Below, in pieces: positions 1 to 6,907 of a DNA stretch of 9,514 nt. This stretch comes from Flavobacteriales bacterium UBA7443 (lineage in GTDB: Bacteria; Bacteroidota; Bacteroidia; Flavobacteriales_D; Sanyastnellaceae): assembly GCA_002477505.1 (NCBI GenBank), contig DLQB01000023.1, positions 1 through 9,514 on the forward strand. The letters are read 5' to 3'. The notes beneath the pieces are model-generated. The model worked only from the letters and a program-made list of their open reading frames with translations, ran no database searches and had not been told where the DNA came from. The translations under genes were made by a program, and so were the position numbers. The number at the start of each line of letters is the position of its first letter. The stretch's first letter is position 1.

Positions 1-1
1 C

Positions 2-118
2 AGCGATGGAACGGAACAAGAGTCCCGCATCTATCAAGAACGATCCAAGGAGATTGGCGCGGAGATGTTCTACATCATCCAGCGTGCGCGCGCAATCATG
101 ACAGCCAGCCAACCGTAG
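2..118 (+). CDS. C-terminal end of an unidentified convergent gene (partial)
   Basis: The plus-strand frame starting at base 2 is open from the window edge for 38 codons and ends at a TAG at 116-118. The peptide reads like a genuine charged, amphipathic helical C-terminus: it begins SDGTEQESRIYQERSKEIG, continues with a hydrophobic stretch containing EMFYIIQRARAIM, and ends TASQP. I do not recognise the family from this fragment. It faces the PUL operon tail to tail, so it is probably an unrelated gene bordering the locus. The short length is the main doubt: an open frame of this size can occur by chance, and a 45-codon minus-strand frame overlaps part of it. Helix-like composition and the convergent position with a terminator between the genes favour a real gene end. 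Confidence 0.45.
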   Translation, partial: SDGTEQESRIYQERSKEIGAEMFYIIQRARAIMTASQP

Positions 119-159
119 GAAATTGTAATTCAAGGCACGAAATCCGTCGCGCGGACCGA

Positions 160-179
160 AAACCAACTCGCATTGGTTT
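160..179. other. Small hairpin between the convergent gene ends
   Basis: A perfect 7-bp inverted repeat (AAACCAA at 160-166, TTGGTTT at 173-179) encloses a 6-base loop. It lies 41 bases past the plus-strand stop at 118. Neither strand has a proper T-tract after it, and the stem is AT-rich, so it is at best a weak terminator or RNA 3'-end structure for the plus-strand gene. It could be chance. The rest of 119-236 shows no other convincing feature. Confidence 0.25.
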
Positions 180-236
180 CCATCTGTGATTGATGCGCAA
201 TTCATGGATCGAGGCTTAAGCTGCGGGATAGCAATC

Positions 237-270
237 AAAAAAGGGAACCGGTCCATGACCGATTCCCTTT
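237..270 (-). terminator. Strong rho-independent terminator at the end of the PUL operon
   Basis: Read on the minus strand, the stem is AAAGGGAA, one T, CGGTC, loop ATG, GACCG, one G, TTCCCTTT. Eight outer and five inner Watson-Crick pairs are joined by a single U-G wobble, making a continuous 14-bp stem with a triloop. A run of six T follows, three inside the stem and three beyond it (complement of 237-242). It begins 21 nt after the stop codon of the PKD lipoprotein gene, exactly where the operon transcript should end. On the plus strand the wobble becomes a C-A mismatch and the tail is only TTTCATTC, so termination from that side should be weaker, though some bidirectional activity is possible. 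Confidence 0.87.
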
Positions 271-291
271 CATTCAGAATGCTATAAATGC

Positions 292-1995
292 TTATTCCGC
301 GATCATGCGCATGGTCCAATACGCTTCACCTGGGAATTCGCCGTAGTCAACCGTTACGGTCACACGCTCAACTCCGTCATTGTTGCTGTATTCGAAGACT
401 TCGTAGGTGATGGAAGAAGCCGGTGTGCCCGTACCTTCGTTGTTCAACTCACCGCCGTTGTACGCCTTGTTGAAACCAATCCATGCCCCGAGTCCGTCCA
501 CTGTGATTTCAGTGTCCGTCGCTGTGAATGAATGCACTCCTGAACCGAACACATCGAATGGTGCTGCGAGTGCCGCATCATCCAAACATTCGTTGGCGCC
601 GCCCATGTAGCTTTCAGCCCATACTTGACCTTGGGTTGCGATTTCGAATGTGCCATCATCGAAGAAGATGAATGCATCATCCAATTGGCAAGCGCGCTCA
701 ATGACACCAGCGGCGTCAATGCCGCCCCACCATTCGCTGCTGCCCTGACCAGGACCAACATAGTATGAACTCTCGCCATCGAGTCTCCATGTTTTTCCCT
801 CTGCACTAGACAAATCGGCTGCCGTAAAGACAGCAGAGCTGATGGACACGACTTGTGACGTTTGATCGCTCAGCATATCGTCATCCATTGCCGTCAAAGT
901 CACTGTGTAATCTCCATCTGCTGAGTAGGTATATACCGGGTTTTCTTCCGTGCTGAACCCACCGTCACCAAAGTTCCACTCGTACGAAGTTGAATTCGAA
1001 GAGGTATTCGTGAAGGTCACCGTGTTGCCATCCTTTACGAATGAGAAACCAGCGATTGGAGAAGAAACGGGAATCGGCGGAATGTCAGCCGGGTTGTGGT
1101 AACTCTTCAGGTAGAAGTTCCATGCTGATCCGTCTGTCAAGTTCACAATCGCAACATCCATCTTGTCCGCGATTTCGCCCTCTTCCATGTTGAAGATGGT
1201 GTACGTTCGAGTTGCCGTTGGCAAGTAGCTATCGCCATTTTCCGTCTTATTTGGCAATCCAATGTATGCTCCGAATCCCTCGATGACGAAGGTATTCTGC
1301 GCGCTATTGAAGCTGAAGGTATACTCACCTCCATTCGCCCATGCACTGAGGTCTTCGCCATTTGGTCCAACAAAAAGACCTGGCTCATCCTCGGTATGGC
1401 AGCTCTCGGTCGATTTGCCCAACCATCCGCCGTTGGCGTCAGAATCAACGAACACGGTCCCTTCGGTGTTCTTCTCCCACGTTCCATCGGGGTTGAACGT
1501 AAACGAATCGTCCAAAATGCATGGACGCTCACCCAATGGGGTTACACCGCCGAATGACCACCACGACACATCACCAATTCCAGGGCCAATGCCCAACGCA
1601 ATTTCCTCCCGATCGAGGTACCACACCTTGCCGTCCGTTCCTGTGAGGAATTGCTGCGCAGTGTTCGGATTGACCACATTGATCGTTTCTGATTTCGAGG
1701 CTGTCCCTGCTTCACCTGTTGCGGTGAGCATTACCTCGTACGTGCCACCCGCTGCGTATGAATGGGTCGGCCCTTCTTCTGTGCTTGTGTTTCCGTCACC
1801 GAAATCCCATGCGTAGGTTGACGCATTTTGTGAATAGTTGGTGAAGACAACATCGGACCAGTTGTCCGCACTGATTTCATATTGGAAGCTCGCAATTACA
1901 TCTGCTGGCTCCGGATTGTCGTCGTCCTTGTTGCAAGCGGCGATTACCAAGCTTGACAAGAAAAGGACACTGAGAACTTTTAAGGTCTTGTTCAT
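292..1995 (-). CDS. PKD-domain surface lipoprotein, probable glycan-binding protein (SusE/F position)
   Basis: This 567-residue protein starts with a lipoprotein signal peptide: a hydrophobic segment, then AAC with the lipidated Cys at 21. The following NKDDD is acidic, like lipoprotein export signals that send lipoproteins to the Bacteroidota cell surface. The mature part is an internal duplication. PKD domain 1 (about 33-108, WDFGDG at 63-68) is followed by a Trp/Cys-rich module (about 112-298). PKD domain 2 (about 312-387, WNFGDG at 340-345) is followed by a second copy of that module (about 389-567). Both modules carry GK-x-W-x-LD, GPG then WW, ER-x-C-x-LDD, and GxGA[YW]IG. Each has a pair of Cys (159/199 and 436/470) that could form disulfides. 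No catalytic signature is recognisable. Position directly after susD, surface lipidation, PKD domains and exposed aromatics suggest a surface glycan-binding protein; similar PKD lipoproteins occur in marine laminarin loci. The binding role and substrate are inferred. The start is the ATG just before the signal peptide. Confidence 0.9.
   Translation of the reverse strand: MNKTLKVLSVLFLSSLVIAACNKDDDNPEPADVIASFQYEISADNWSDVVFTNYSQNASTYAWDFGDGNTSTEEGPTHSYAAGGTYEVMLTATGEAGTASKSETINVVNPNTAQQFLTGTDGKVWYLDREEIALGIGPGIGDVSWWSFGGVTPLGERPCILDDSFTFNPDGTWEKNTEGTVFVDSDANGGWLGKSTESCHTEDEPGLFVGPNGEDLSAWANGGEYTFSFNSAQNTFVIEGFGAYIGLPNKTENGDSYLPTATRTYTIFNMEEGEIADKMDVAIVNLTDGSAWNFYLKSYHNPADIPPIPVSSPIAGFSFVKDGNTVTFTNTSSNSTSYEWNFGDGGFSTEENPVYTYSADGDYTVTLTAMDDDMLSDQTSQVVSISSAVFTAADLSSAEGKTWRLDGESSYYVGPGQGSSEWWGGIDAAGVIERACQLDDAFIFFDDGTFEIATQGQVWAESYMGGANECLDDAALAAPFDVFGSGVHSFTATDTEITVDGLGAWIGFNKAYNGGELNNEGTGTPASSITYEVFEYSNNDGVERVTVTVDYGEFPGEAYWTMRMIAE
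295..1062 (-). repeat. Repeat unit 2 of PKD + Trp/Cys-rich module (protein-level)
   Basis: This segment encodes residues about 312-567 of the PKD lipoprotein. Landmarks are WNFGDG (340-345), GKTWRLD (400-406), WW (422-423), ERACQLDD (433-440) and GLGAWIG (501-507). It is somewhat shorter than unit 1, mostly in the stretch between the ER-x-C motif and the GxGA motif. The protein ends at the end of this module with no sorting domain, which agrees with membrane anchoring through the N-terminal lipid. Confidence 0.8.
1102..1899 (-). repeat. Repeat unit 1 of PKD + Trp/Cys-rich module (protein-level)
   Basis: This segment encodes residues about 33-298 of the PKD lipoprotein. Landmarks are WDFGDG (63-68), GKVWYLD (122-128), WW (145-146), ERPCILDD (156-163) and GFGAYIG (240-246). 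The same landmarks recur in the same order about 277 residues later. Similarity is clear in protein but diverged, so this is an old duplication and not a recent DNA repeat. Confidence 0.8.
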
Positions 1996-2056
1996 CTGAA
2001 ATGAATTATTGATTTGGGTTGATTGAATGATTCTAATGTTTTACTTGCCCCACGGT

Positions 2057-3682
2057 TCAATTGAACAGTGACGCTTCTGGATAAGTCGTGAGGTTCGTAG
2101 CGAGGACTGTTTCCTCCAGGGCAATGGGCAACCACAAGTGTTCCTCATTGAAGTTCCCTTCTTTATCTCCATCGCCAACAAACAGACTCGCGTCGGCACG
2201 ACCCGATCGAACGAGGTCGAACCAACGATCCCCTTCGCATGCGAATTCGGCCCGACGTTCGTACCAAATGAGTTCTTGTAAGCCCCAACCTTCAGCCGCC
2301 ATCACATCAGAAGCCGTTCGGAAGTTGCCGGTATTGTCACCAGGTCCCGCTGCCCGCTCACGAACGATGTCGATGTACGACATGGCTGAACCGTCATCAC
2401 CGGATCCTCGGTGCAGTGACTCTGCAAGCATCAAAAGAACATCGGCGTAGCGCAGCGCGTGTGCATTCAGCGATTTGGTCAAGTGCTCATTGCCACCGTT
2501 CACATTCATGCCAGCGAAGGATTTGTAATTGGCATATTTCTGCTGCCAGTAACCCGTGAAATCTTGCGGATTATTTTGCGTCACATCAATGATAGGATCG
2601 CAACTCAATCCTGCATCCGCAAGGTCTTGGGCCAACTCATCCTCTGAAATAATCGCAACGTCACGACGGTACTGATCATCGTCCAAGAAGTGATTCCAAA
2701 GGCCCTCGGTTACGGCCATAAAGCCCCACCCTGCTTCATACGCTGGATGTTCCGCACACAATCCTCGAATGCCACACAATTGGATCATTGCATTGCCATC
2801 AACTCCTTCGCTCCATCCCCAGTCGCTCGAGTAAAGTGGGTTGTGCTGAATTTCGAATACGGATTCAGTGGTATTGCGGACGCCCAACTGGTACAAACGC
2901 TCCATCTCATCTTCCAATTCATAAACTCCCAAATCCACAACTTGTTGAAGTGCGGATGCTGCCTGGTCAAACATCATGACATCATCTCCTTTCAAATCTG
3001 CCCAGTAGAGGTATGCCTTTCCCATGAGCGCCAGGGCCGCACCGCGCGTCGCTCGTCCTTCTTGACCGGAAGGAGCACTCGTTGGAAGAACTGCCGCAGC
3101 ATCTTCGCAATCTTGCACAATTTGCTGCATGACCTCCGACAGTGTATTGCGACTCAAATCCAGCGCATTTGGCGTGAGTGTTGTCGTTACCAAGGGAATT
3201 GGACCGAAATGACGGAACAATTCAAAGTGATAGTAAGCGCGAAGAAAAAGCGCCTCTGCTTTGTACACTTCCACAGCTGGGGTCGAAAGCTCCGTCAACT
3301 CCAACAACGCATTCACGCGGCCAATACCGATGTAGCTTCGGCGGTAAATGGGATGTGTAACGGTATTGATGTTCGTGTTTCTAAAATCATCAAACTCTTG
3401 CCACCCGGGCTGATCATTATCGGAAGGATCTCCGCCTGCGTTGGCATTGTCTGAACGAATTTCACCAAACATGGTCGGGGAAATCCATTGGCCAAATGCC
3501 ATGGACCAACCGACGGGATCGTAGGCACCAATGAGGGCATTCGAAACTTGTTCCTCGGTCTGGTAATAGTTATTGGAGAGGAACTGGTTCACAGGATCCA
3601 CCTGCAATCGGTCTTTGTTGCATGCAGCAAACACCATTGTAAAACCAGCAAGAATGAGAAGGTTGCGGAATGTCGTATTCAT
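2057..3682 (-). CDS. SusD/RagB-family outer-membrane nutrient-binding lipoprotein
   Basis: This 541-residue protein is the surface-exposed lipoprotein that caps the SusC barrel and captures oligosaccharide for import. The signal peptide ends at a lipobox (FAAC) with the lipidated Cys at 21, followed by NKDRL. The SusD-like N-terminal helical region contains FLRAYYHFELFRHFGPIPLV (146-165), the family hallmark, and a TPR-like helix around ATRGAALALMGKAYLYW (211-227). The C-terminal RagB/SusD region includes LRYADVLLMLAESL (410-423) and YERRAEFACEGDRWFDLVR (474-492). Length is typical for the family. The start codon is 11 nt after the stop of the SusC gene, so the two are almost certainly co-transcribed and translated as a pair. 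The substrate cannot be read from a SusD sequence alone; a glucan is inferred from the neighbouring GH5. The gene is intact and ends with TGA. Confidence 0.97.
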   Translation of the reverse strand: MNTTFRNLLILAGFTMVFAACNKDRLQVDPVNQFLSNNYYQTEEQVSNALIGAYDPVGWSMAFGQWISPTMFGEIRSDNANAGGDPSDNDQPGWQEFDDFRNTNINTVTHPIYRRSYIGIGRVNALLELTELSTPAVEVYKAEALFLRAYYHFELFRHFGPIPLVTTTLTPNALDLSRNTLSEVMQQIVQDCEDAAAVLPTSAPSGQEGRATRGAALALMGKAYLYWADLKGDDVMMFDQAASALQQVVDLGVYELEDEMERLYQLGVRNTTESVFEIQHNPLYSSDWGWSEGVDGNAMIQLCGIRGLCAEHPAYEAGWGFMAVTEGLWNHFLDDDQYRRDVAIISEDELAQDLADAGLSCDPIIDVTQNNPQDFTGYWQQKYANYKSFAGMNVNGGNEHLTKSLNAHALRYADVLLMLAESLHRGSGDDGSAMSYIDIVRERAAGPGDNTGNFRTASDVMAAEGWGLQELIWYERRAEFACEGDRWFDLVRSGRADASLFVGDGDKEGNFNEEHLWLPIALEETVLATNLTTYPEASLFN

Positions 3683-3693
3683 GATTCTGTGCT

Positions 3694-6600
3694 TTAGAGG
3701 GTTACGTTAATGCCCGCTCCAATGGAACGGTTATTTGGATAAAAACCTTTATCAATTCCTGTATCCAAGATCCACCCGCTCGTTCCAATATCCGGATCGA
3801 AACCTCGGTAGTTGGTGATGGTAAGCAGGTTATTCGCCGTGAAGTAAACCTTCACTTCTTGCATCTGCGCCTTGTCAATCCAGCGCTTTGGCAAGTTCCA
3901 ACCGATTTGAAGATTGCGTAAGCGCAAGAAATTGCCTTTTTCGACATAGAAATCTGAAGGGCGCTGGTTGTTATTGGGGTCGGTAGAAGTTAGACGTGGC
4001 AACACCTCACTTGGAGCGCCCGGTGTCCAGCGGTCCATCCAAAAACTTTGGTAGTTTGAGAACGTGACATCCGATCGCTCGTAGGTCCGGAAAATATCAT
4101 GTCCAATTTGCGCATTGAAAACAGCGCTGATATAAAAGTCTTTGTAATCGATGTTGGAACTCAATCCAAAGATGTGCTTCGGCCAAGGATTGCCTATATC
4201 TGTGATGTCGTCTGAATCAATGACTCCGTCACCATTTGAATCCAAAAACTTGATATCCCCTGGGGCTGCATTGGGCTGGAGCACTTCCCCTTCTGAATTG
4301 ATGTGGGAGAAAACTTCCGATTGACTCTGGAAAATCCCATCGCTTTGGTAGCCAATGAAATGACCAACTGCATAGCCTTCGCTCATGCGCGTAATCGCCG
4401 TGTTTCGAACCGGCCAGCCCCAACCATTGAGAAACCCTGTTTCCCCTGCTACATTGATGACTTCATTCGTGAAGTGCGTGTAGTTCAATGTTGTGGAGAA
4501 ATCTACTTCGTAAACGGATGCGCGGTGTGTAAGGGACAGCTCGATTCCCTGGTTTCGAATCTCACCCAAGTTCGAAATCGGGTTGTTCGTTGCACCGATA
4601 TAGCCCGGAATCAACTGTGCCATTAGCAAATCCTTCGTGGTCTTTCGGTAAACATCGGCTTCAACGGTAAGCTTATCATCAAACAAGCCAAGCTCAATTC
4701 CGATGTCAATTTGTTCGCTCTCCTCCCACTTCACGTCTTTGTTCGGTGGCGTAGCCAATGCAGAACCTGTGTTGAGTGTTTGCTCCTCCGCTCCAAAAGC
4801 GTAGGTAAACACATTTTCAACCCGTGACACATAACTCAGGGGAGCAATGCGATCGGATCCGTTCACTCCCCAAGAAGCCCGCACCTTCAAAAAGCTGACA
4901 TCTTCAAATCCATCCATGAAATCTTCATTGGAGGCTACCCAACCCGCAGAAAAGGAAGGAAAGACACCAAATTGGTTGTTCGCTCCAAAATTGGAAGAGC
5001 CATCCCGGCGGACCGTTGCAGAGAAGAGGTACTTCTCATCATAGTCGTAGAGCAATCGCGAGAATGTACTGATCAACGCATAGTCCACAGAAGCGCCGCC
5101 AAACGTCAGGTCCAACGTGTCTTGTCCCGCGTCGATGTATTGAAAATTCGGATTGAATTGGGAATCAAAAGGAATATTGGATGTTGAGCCTCCCACCTGA
5201 CGGAATTCATTCGCTCGGTATGACGTTCCGAGCAAGAAGTCAAAATTGTGCTTCTCATTCACGGTCTTGACATAATTCGCTGTGTTTTCCCACTGAATGC
5301 CCTGGAAGTTTCCTGAACCTTGGCTGACGTCATTCGTCAAATTGCTTGCTGCAGGATGGAATTCATAGGTAGGAGTGAAATTGCGGTAATCCCACCAATT
5401 GAGGTCAAAGCCCAAATCCGTTTTCAATCGCAGTCCTTCGATCAACTCCGCCTCCAAATAGACATTGCCCAAAATCTGATCGGACTTGCCATCTCCGTTC
5501 ATAAGCCACAATCGGCTCAACGGATTGATGTATTCTTTTTGGACCCATGGTGATTGTGCAAAACCATATTGGCCTTCATCACTGTATACAGGCGTCAATG
5601 GGTCGTACGCAAATGCGTCCGATTGGACGCCGCCAAAAGCACTGTTCGTTCCAATGTTATTGTTGTCTGTCCTGTTCAGGTAAAGGTTCTGACCAACCGT
5701 CAAGATTCCTTTGACTTTTTTGGTTGAATTGTAGCGCAATGCATAGCGCTTATAATTGGACTTCTCCCCGCCAATGACACCATTTTGATTCCAATAGTCG
5801 ATGGATAGATAAGAGTTTTTGCCCGAAGCCGTGATCCGATGATTGACCACTTGAGCCGGATTGAAAATCTCATTCATCCAATCGGTATCATTGGCGAGCG
5901 CATCTCCCAAGTCCGGAAAGCCCAATGAATTCAGCCCAGCAGTCTGGTTGCTATTCGCGAACTTTTCACGGATCAACATCACGTAATCTTCTGCGCCCAG
6001 CATTTCGGGCAATTTCCAAGGGCGTGAGTTCAAGTAGCTTGTTGAGTATGTGATCGAACCTGCATCCTTCCCTGTACCACTCTTCGTGGTGATGATCACA
6101 ACGCCGTTGGCTGCGCGGGCTCCATAAATGGCACTGGAGGCCGCATCCTTCAAAATATCGACAGATTCGATGTCGCTCGGGTTGATATTATCAATGTTGC
6201 CAACCTGAAGACCGTCTACTACAAAAAGCGGTGTATTGTCTCCGTTTGTGCTGATACCCCGAATAAGAATGCTCTTGCCAGCACCGGGCTGTCCACTGGA
6301 CTCATTGATCAACAAACCTGAGGTCTGACCTTCCAACGCACTAATCACGTCGGGAACGGCAATGCCTTCGATGTCTTTCGCATCAACTTTCGAGATGGAG
6401 CCCGTGGACACTTTCTTCTTCTGTCGACCGTAGCCCACGACGACCACCTCATCGACCAATTCTGCATCCACCATCAGCCGAATCGTCAAAGGTTGCGCAT
6501 CCACCGCAGTAACCGTTTGCGTTTCATAACCAATGAAGCTGAATACGAGCTCGGTCGGAAATGAAGGTACTTGGATGGAGAAGGCGCCCGTTGCATCTGC

Positions 6601-6783
6601 AACGACACCGTTGGTCGTTCCTTTCACCAACACCGTTGTTCCGATGAGCGCATTTTCTGAGTTGCCGTCTAAAACTTTTCCGGAAAGGGCAGTGGATTGT
6701 GCTTGCGCTCCGATGGCTACACATAGTGTAGCAACGATGAGCATGAGCGAGTTACGCCAAAAGCGCAGCAGGTTCGTATGCAT
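3694..6783 (-). CDS. SusC/RagA-family TonB-dependent outer-membrane transporter
   Basis: This protein imports glycan oligomers across the outer membrane using TonB-transmitted energy, working with the SusD lid encoded next to it. From the ATG at 6783 it has 1029 residues, typical for the family. It starts with a Sec signal peptide (MHTNLLRFWR, a hydrophobic core, then AQA before Q29). A carboxypeptidase-regulatory-like domain follows (about 33-105; LSGKVLDG, FSFIGYET), then the SusC hallmark DEVVVVGYG (111-119). The plug spans about 111-238 and includes LFVVDGLQVGNI, SDIESVDILKDAASSAIYG and ANGVVIITTKSG. The remainder is the 22-strand beta barrel, with the usual late-barrel DSNGDGVIDSDD loop and a C-terminal strand ending INVTL. 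No STN domain precedes the plug, so sigma/anti-sigma signalling through this transporter is unlikely. The frame stays open upstream to a TTG at 6888, and another ATG exists at 6837, but only the 6783 start places the signal peptide at the N-terminus. Confidence 0.96.
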   Translation of the reverse strand: MHTNLLRFWRNSLMLIVATLCVAIGAQAQSTALSGKVLDGNSENALIGTTVLVKGTTNGVVADATGAFSIQVPSFPTELVFSFIGYETQTVTAVDAQPLTIRLMVDAELVDEVVVVGYGRQKKKVSTGSISKVDAKDIEGIAVPDVISALEGQTSGLLINESSGQPGAGKSILIRGISTNGDNTPLFVVDGLQVGNIDNINPSDIESVDILKDAASSAIYGARAANGVVIITTKSGTGKDAGSITYSTSYLNSRPWKLPEMLGAEDYVMLIREKFANSNQTAGLNSLGFPDLGDALANDTDWMNEIFNPAQVVNHRITASGKNSYLSIDYWNQNGVIGGEKSNYKRYALRYNSTKKVKGILTVGQNLYLNRTDNNNIGTNSAFGGVQSDAFAYDPLTPVYSDEGQYGFAQSPWVQKEYINPLSRLWLMNGDGKSDQILGNVYLEAELIEGLRLKTDLGFDLNWWDYRNFTPTYEFHPAASNLTNDVSQGSGNFQGIQWENTANYVKTVNEKHNFDFLLGTSYRANEFRQVGGSTSNIPFDSQFNPNFQYIDAGQDTLDLTFGGASVDYALISTFSRLLYDYDEKYLFSATVRRDGSSNFGANNQFGVFPSFSAGWVASNEDFMDGFEDVSFLKVRASWGVNGSDRIAPLSYVSRVENVFTYAFGAEEQTLNTGSALATPPNKDVKWEESEQIDIGIELGLFDDKLTVEADVYRKTTKDLLMAQLIPGYIGATNNPISNLGEIRNQGIELSLTHRASVYEVDFSTTLNYTHFTNEVINVAGETGFLNGWGWPVRNTAITRMSEGYAVGHFIGYQSDGIFQSQSEVFSHINSEGEVLQPNAAPGDIKFLDSNGDGVIDSDDITDIGNPWPKHIFGLSSNIDYKDFYISAVFNAQIGHDIFRTYERSDVTFSNYQSFWMDRWTPGAPSEVLPRLTSTDPNNNQRPSDFYVEKGNFLRLRNLQIGWNLPKRWIDKAQMQEVKVYFTANNLLTITNYRGFDPDIGTSGWILDTGIDKGFYPNNRSIGAGINVTL

Positions 6784-6907
6784 GGTAGTTGTTGAGTTGA
6801 AGGGATTGTGAATCCTATGATTCGGTGCGTAGTTCATTAAACTCCCCGAATTCGTGTGCAATTTACACTGCAGATTTGAATTGTACAAAGTGGTTTAATT
6901 GGGTCCG
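6784..6907 (-). other. Spacer between the GH5 gene and the SusC gene
   Basis: These 124 bases separate the GH5 stop codon from the preferred SusC start. I find no GC-rich hairpin with a T-tract, so transcription may run from GH5 into susCD. I also find no good match to the Bacteroidota promoter pattern (TTG, then TAnnTTTG about 20 nt later). Small palindromes are present: TTGTACAA (6881-6888) and the imperfect GTGCAATTTACAC (6855-6867). These could bind a regulator or be chance. An internal promoter or RNA leader for susCD cannot be excluded. Confidence 0.3.

Noticed and set aside
70..205. 45-codon minus-strand frame starting at an ATG at 203-205
   Set aside because: It lies downstream of the strong operon terminator, overlaps the more convincing plus-strand C-terminus, and its peptide shows no recognisable domain or signal.
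444..1816. Several frames of 67 to 184 codons on both strands inside the PKD lipoprotein gene
   Set aside because: They are shadows of a well-supported gene; their peptides are low in sense-like pattern and carry no domain.
1996..2056. Possible promoter between the SusD and PKD lipoprotein genes
   Set aside because: The 61-base spacer is AT-rich but has no TTG/TAnnTTTG pair and no terminator-like hairpin; co-transcription is the simpler reading.
2690..3454. 254-codon plus-strand frame opposite the SusD gene
   Set aside because: It is antisense to a clear SusD gene. Its peptide has many Cys, His and Arg with no domain structure, as expected from a mirror frame.
4208..4252. DSNGDGVIDSDD in the SusC protein as an EF-hand or dockerin
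   Set aside because: This Asp/Gly-rich loop is a regular feature late in SusC-family barrels; there is no paired second motif, so a dockerin is not supported.
6784..6888. N-terminal extension of the SusC protein from a TTG codon
   Set aside because: It would place about 35 polar residues ahead of a canonical signal peptide, and it begins only 20 bases past the GH5 stop without other support.
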